NCBI RefSeq assembly: GCF_003201955.1
Contig: NZ_QJJM01000004.1
Location: 244,733-308,732 of the forward strand
Reading direction: 5' to 3'
Source of the DNA: Blastomonas natatoria
GTDB taxonomy: Bacteria; Pseudomonadota; Alphaproteobacteria; Sphingomonadales; Sphingomonadaceae
DNA length: 64,000 bases
The notes under the pieces were generated by a model. The model was not told the origin of the DNA and did not search any database. It saw nothing but the letters and a program-made list of their open reading frames with translations. The stretch's first letter is position 1; every line of letters begins with the position of its first letter. This document shows positions 60,455-64,000 of this stretch, in pieces. A program made the position numbers and the translations under genes.

Positions 60455-60562
60455 AAATCTATTTATAAAAAATTTTTTCGCACTATTTATATTACCCAGC
60501 CTTTCGTTGTATCAAATACTATTATTCACTATTTTATTGAAAACTTAGTCAAACGATCATGA

Positions 60563-61522
60563 ATGCTAGGCAGAGATCGCTTCCGGCTGATCCACGGAGA
60601 AATTTTGCCCCAATTCTTCTACTCTCTCTACGGGCTGATAATTGGCTGCGAGCGCCCATTGCCTTTTCTTCCCTTATCGGCCGCAACGCGTGCCGACGTG
60701 ACAATCCGTTTTGCTGCCCTGGAAAATCGCCAGGAGACGCCGGTAGCTCTCGCAGGCAAATTTTCCATTTTTGCCGACAAGGAAGCGCGATTCACTTCGG
60801 AACTGGGGTTTGCTGCTGCCATTTCATCGGGTCGCCTCATAACCGTCGAGGCGAGCCCCCATCTTTCTCAGGCAGGATTGCACGCGGCACTTTTCGGGCC
60901 CGCCATGGGCTGGCTGCTTTTTCAGAGAGGTCTGGTGCCGTTGCATGGCTGCGGGGTTGAAGTGGCTGGAAGACTGATTGCCATCGTCGGACACAGCGGA
61001 GCAGGCAAATCCACGCTTGGCAGGGCCCTGGTGGCGCGCGGACACCGGCTTGTGGGAGACGATCAATTGCTGGTCGATCCAGTGACCACCCGCGTCCCTC
61101 CGGGCATGAACGTCATGCGTCTCTGGCAGGATTCGGCGTACCGCCTTGGCGATGGCGTTTCAGAAGAAGCGCGCATCGCCGCAGGATATGATAAATATTA
61201 TGTCGATCTGGGCAGCCCGATACCGGGAGATAGCCTGCCTCTGAGGCTGGTACTGGCCCTCGGCTGTGATCCGAGCCGCGACCGGCCGCACTATGTACCG
61301 CTCAACAGGCAGCAGGGCGCGGCTATGCTCTGCAACCATGTCTATCAGCGCCCTGTTGCTTATTCAGCCGGTTACGCGCCAGCCGTGCTCGAGTGGAGCA
61401 CGCAAGTGGCCGTCAGGGTCCCGGTCATGGCACTCGATCGACCGGACAATTTCGAGGCCCTGACTGACATCTGCGAGGAAATCGAGCGCCTGGTTGCAAT
61501 CGAACAGGGGACGCCACGATGA
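60563..61522 (+). CDS. HPr-kinase-like lasso peptide kinase
   Basis: 319 aa from the ATG at 60563; a TTG at 60605 with GGAGA just upstream is an alternative that fits the family N-terminus ('FYSLYGLIIGCERPLPFLP'). The Walker A is 'GHSGAGKST' (residues 143-151), followed by 'RGHRLVGDDQLLV', the HPr kinase/phosphorylase signature. Homologues in paeninodin-type clusters phosphorylate the C-terminal Ser of the lasso precursor. The precursor encoded at 63667-63846 ends in Ser. The stop overlaps the cyclase start (ATGA). Confidence 0.88.
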   Translation: MLGRDRFRLIHGEILPQFFYSLYGLIIGCERPLPFLPLSAATRADVTIRFAALENRQETPVALAGKFSIFADKEARFTSELGFAAAISSGRLITVEASPHLSQAGLHAALFGPAMGWLLFQRGLVPLHGCGVEVAGRLIAIVGHSGAGKSTLGRALVARGHRLVGDDQLLVDPVTTRVPPGMNVMRLWQDSAYRLGDGVSEEARIAAGYDKYYVDLGSPIPGDSLPLRLVLALGCDPSRDRPHYVPLNRQQGAAMLCNHVYQRPVAYSAGYAPAVLEWSTQVAVRVPVMALDRPDNFEALTDICEEIERLVAIEQGTPR

Positions 61523-63444
61523 GTGCCATCTGCGGGCTATGGCTTGAGAGGGGTCATTCTGACGCCTCCCAGGATGTAGCGGCAATGCAATCGGCCCTTG
61601 CGATATACGGCCGCGACCGGGCTGCCAGATGGGAAAGCGACGATGGCACCGTTGCCATTGCCTGCCAGCTCATGCGCCTGGTGCCGGAAGATCGCTTCGA
61701 TCGCCAGCCATTGGCGGACGAATCGGGTCGCTTCCACCTCGTGGCGGATGCGCGGATCGACAACCGCGCCGATCTGGCAGCAGAGCTGGCCATCCCTGCC
61801 GAGCGATTGCAGAACATGTCCGAGTCGGCGCTGATCGTTGCCGCGTGGAGGGCCTGGGGCCCTGGCTGCATCGATCGGCTCTACGGCGATTTCGCTTTTG
61901 CCGTCTGGGATGCCGAAGAGCGGCATCTGCATCTGGTCCGCGACTTTCCCGGCGGCAGACCGCTCTTCTATGCCCGCACAAGCAACGGGCTTGCCTTCGC
62001 GTCCATGGCAAAGGGTCTTCATGCCCTGCCCGATGTCGCCTACGCTGCGAACATCACCACAATTCGCGATCTTCTGGGATTTGTGCCGATGAAGGGCACC
62101 GGGAGTTTTTTCGCTGGCATAGACCGTGTCGAGCCCGGCACCCATGTCTGCTTCGCGGCAGGAGGCGAGCGGTCGATCAGGCACTGGTATGCCCCGCCTC
62201 CACCATTGCCCGACAGCGCCGATCCCCGGCCACAGATCGAAGCGTTTCGCACCCTGTTCGACCGCGCCGTTGCTGATCGGTTGCGAGGCATAGCTGGCTA
62301 TGCGTCGCTATTGAGCGGCGGGCTGGATAGCACCGCCGTGACAGCCTCCGCTGCATTGCAATTGGCTGAAACGGATCAGCGGCTCACGGCGATCACCCAT
62401 GCTCCCCACCCGGATGCGCGGGTTCTCGAAAGTCCCAGCCGTTTTGGCGACGAGAGTGCGCACGCCCGGCAAGTTGCAGAGCGGTACCCGAACATTGACC
62501 ACATCATCGATCATGCGCCTGGCCGGGCAATCGGCGACGATCGCGATGCAAGGTTCCATTATCAGGAATATCCGTCTCTCAACCTCTGCAACGAGGTTTG
62601 GATGACGGAGCTTGCACGCCGCGCGGGAGCACTTGGCCGAGGAACGGTCGTCCTCACGGGCTTGTGGGGCAACATGACGATCAGCGATCACGGCTTGGAG
62701 CGGCTGAATGCACTGCTTTGCCGCGGCAAGCTGTTGCGCTGGCTGATCGAGGCGTTCGCCGTGCTGCGAAGCGGCGCGATGACCCCATTGGGGCTGGCCA
62801 ACTGGAGTCTGCGGCCTTTCTTGCGACGTGAGCGTTTCGAGGCATTGCAGCGACAGTTTGGACGGCAGACGCGTCATCCGCTCAATTTCTCTTTGCTTCG
62901 CACCGATCAGCTGTCCGAGGATCGATACGACGAGACGGGGAAGACCGCGCGTGATCGACGCCATCGCATTCTCGGACTGTTCTGGCAGCAGGAACTTGTA
63001 GCCTTGTCCAACAAGGGGCTGCTGGCCAGATTTGGGGTCGATTATCGTGATCCCACAGCGGATCGACGCCTGATCGATCTGTGTCTTGCTCTGCCGGACT
63101 CGCTGTTCCTGCGTCAGGGCCAGCCGAAGTGGCTGTATCGCCGGGCGTTTCAGGATCGATTGCCAAGCGCAATTCTGGAGGAGCGCAGGAAGGGACTGCA
63201 GGCAGCCGATTGGCTCAGCCGAATGGCAACTGCGCGGGACGACCTGCTCGATGAAGCTGTGCGCGCTCGATCGAACGTGCAGGCCGATACGCTATTTGAT
63301 CTTGATGGTCTCGAGTGCCTCGGTCGCTCGATGCCGGACCCGGACAAGGCATTGCCATCGGATGACCTGAAGTATCGATACCAGTTCCTGCGCACCCTAT
63401 CGGCGACGCATTTCCTGCGCAAAGTCCAGCGCGACAATTCCTGA
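61519..63444 (+). CDS. Asparagine-synthetase-like lasso cyclase (macrolactam synthetase, C protein)
   Basis: 641 aa. The N-terminal Ntn-hydrolase-like domain starts 'MSAICGLWLERG': the only nearby Cys is at position 5, not exposed as residue 2, so glutaminase activity is unlikely, as expected for lasso cyclases. The C-terminal synthetase domain has the PP-loop 'SLLSGGLDSTAV' (SGGLDS at 266-271). It adenylates the ring Asp side chain of the precursor so the core N-terminus can attack and close the lasso. It is coupled to the kinase and convergent with the precursor gene. Confidence 0.9.
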   Translation: MSAICGLWLERGHSDASQDVAAMQSALAIYGRDRAARWESDDGTVAIACQLMRLVPEDRFDRQPLADESGRFHLVADARIDNRADLAAELAIPAERLQNMSESALIVAAWRAWGPGCIDRLYGDFAFAVWDAEERHLHLVRDFPGGRPLFYARTSNGLAFASMAKGLHALPDVAYAANITTIRDLLGFVPMKGTGSFFAGIDRVEPGTHVCFAAGGERSIRHWYAPPPPLPDSADPRPQIEAFRTLFDRAVADRLRGIAGYASLLSGGLDSTAVTASAALQLAETDQRLTAITHAPHPDARVLESPSRFGDESAHARQVAERYPNIDHIIDHAPGRAIGDDRDARFHYQEYPSLNLCNEVWMTELARRAGALGRGTVVLTGLWGNMTISDHGLERLNALLCRGKLLRWLIEAFAVLRSGAMTPLGLANWSLRPFLRRERFEALQRQFGRQTRHPLNFSLLRTDQLSEDRYDETGKTARDRRHRILGLFWQQELVALSNKGLLARFGVDYRDPTADRRLIDLCLALPDSLFLRQGQPKWLYRRAFQDRLPSAILEERRKGLQAADWLSRMATARDDLLDEAVRARSNVQADTLFDLDGLECLGRSMPDPDKALPSDDLKYRYQFLRTLSATHFLRKVQRDNS

Positions 63445-63615
63445 TTGGCGATCGGGTCAAGTCAGAGACCGCAACGAGACGCTGCTGAATAATGCCTGGT
63501 CCGGCCCGATTTCACCAAACAGCAGATATGCGGGGATTTCGACAGGCTCTATGTCGCTGAGCCTGCCCTGACGCCACCGGGGAACAGGCCGTTACGACAT
63601 TTCAGTGGACAAATA

Positions 63616-63657
63616 TGCGGGGACTCTGCCTGACTGCAGGCTTGCCAAGCCCCCGCA
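63616..63657. terminator. Nested hairpin between cyclase and precursor genes (bidirectional terminator candidate)
   Basis: Outer arms TGCGGGG (63616-63622) and CCCCGCA (63651-63657) enclose an inner stem GCCTG-ACTG-CAGGC (63628-63641). It lies between two convergent genes. Confidence 0.5.
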
Positions 63658-63666
63658 AAGTTGAAT

Positions 63667-63846
63667 TCAGGACAGAATGCCTGAGTCCGAAACACCAGGG
63701 CCGCCGGCCATCGTCACACTTGCGATGTCGACCTCGTTCAGGGTGGGCTTGCTCCAGGCACGACGAGCTGCATGGTTTTCCTGTTCCGCCGACTGAGCGA
63801 CAACATCGTTCGCCCCGCCGTCAACTTCTGGCGCATTCATAGTCAT
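63667..63846 (-). CDS. Paeninodin-type lasso peptide precursor
   Basis: 59 aa from the ATG at 63846 (AGGGGA upstream; a GTG at 63852 or an ATG at 63840 are alternatives). The leader carries 'WSKPTLNEVDIASVTM' (W31-M46), close to the W-x-K-P-x-L...LDV...TM leader end of paeninodin-family precursors, with Thr at -2 and Met at -1. The predicted core is AGGPGVSDSGILS (A47-S59): Ala1 joined to Asp8 gives an 8-residue ring with a 5-residue tail ending in Ser. The C-terminal Ser is the expected target of the nearby kinase. The gene is convergent with the cyclase. Confidence 0.85.
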   Translation of the reverse strand: MTMNAPEVDGGANDVVAQSAEQENHAARRAWSKPTLNEVDIASVTMAGGPGVSDSGILS

Positions 63847-63852
63847 GACCAC

Positions 63853-64000
63853 ATTCCCCTATCCATACTGTTCCTAGCCTGGCGACGCTAACTAGCCCAT
63901 ATCATGGTCGTGTCCGTCAACGTGGTGTAAATTCGGTTGTGGCCAGCGGGCTGCATTTTCAGGCGGCCTTTGGTGTAATCTGTAGCGGCTGAGCCTCCTC
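63853..64000 (-). promoter_or_regulatory. Upstream region of the lasso precursor gene
   Basis: On the minus strand, TTGACG (63920-63915) is followed after about 17 nt by GGCTAG, a weak -35/-10 pair. No gene is visible up to the window end. The B2 protease and any exporter may lie beyond it. Confidence 0.3.

Noticed and set aside
63615..63842. 75-codon plus-strand frame opposite the lasso precursor
   Set aside because: It is the complement of the precursor, which has the family motifs; the plus frame is Arg/Ser/Pro-rich noise.
1..64000. tRNA, rRNA, CRISPR and insertion sequence search by eye
   Set aside because: No tRNA T-loop with matching stem, no rRNA-like sequence, no regularly spaced repeats and no transposase or integrase were recognised.

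Overview
The window is GC-rich (apart from one AT-rich patch near 60 kb), densely packed and has the gene style of an alphaproteobacterium of the Sphingomonadales type. The signs are TonB-dependent receptors, repeated DUF885 metallopeptidase-like proteins, a SigF/NrsF metal-stress module, molybdenum hydroxylases and a proteobacterial lasso-peptide cluster. No rRNA, tRNA, CRISPR array or insertion sequence was recognised. Genus assignment is inference only.

Layout. (1) 1-7104, minus strand: a tightly coupled operon encoding an ABC uptake system, a NikR-like ribbon-helix-helix regulator, two DUF1989 proteins and a biotin-dependent carboxylase running off the left edge. This is the 'urea carboxylase' operon type now understood to degrade guanidine. 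(2) 7.8-13.1 kb: a TonB receptor, a secreted metallo-beta-lactamase-fold protein, a sterol-desaturase-type membrane hydroxylase and a small charged membrane protein. (3) 13.1-17.4 kb: a two-subunit Tat-exported molybdenum hydroxylase with its XdhC and MocA maturation factors. (4) 17.8-23.8 kb: a SigF/NrsF-controlled bufferin (copper-binding RiPP) cluster, bufA-bufB-bufC, flanked by two paralogous thioredoxin-fold proteins. Three GTAACC-N16-CGAA-type promoters tie it together. (5) 23.8-28.3 kb: LysR, LysR, alpha/beta hydrolase, TetR, a membrane protein and a VOC protein. (6) 28.3-49.1 kb: a peptide-catabolism island with four DUF885 proteins, an M24 and an S9 peptidase, an aminotransferase, an FAD amine oxidase, a BASS-type transporter, DUF3830, a large TonB receptor, a MarR regulator and a TPR-oxygenase fusion. 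(7) 49.2-52.9 kb: a cytoplasmic-type three-subunit aldehyde-oxidoreductase-like molybdoenzyme. (8) 53.0-58.9 kb: a four-gene signalling operon (hybrid kinase, CheR, CheB, response-regulator kinase). (9) 59.3-64.0 kb: a kdpE remnant and AT-rich DNA, then a lasso-peptide cluster (RRE protein, HPr-kinase homologue, asparagine-synthetase-like cyclase) with a convergent paeninodin-type precursor.

How it fits together. The strongest novelty candidates are the lasso cluster, which predicts a very short lasso peptide carrying a C-terminal serine that is the likely kinase target, and the SigF-bufferin regulon, whose promoters can be read directly from the sequence. The left operon probably imports guanidine, or a related compound, and converts it to a usable nitrogen source. 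The middle island looks built to import peptides through the outer membrane and strip them to amino acids.
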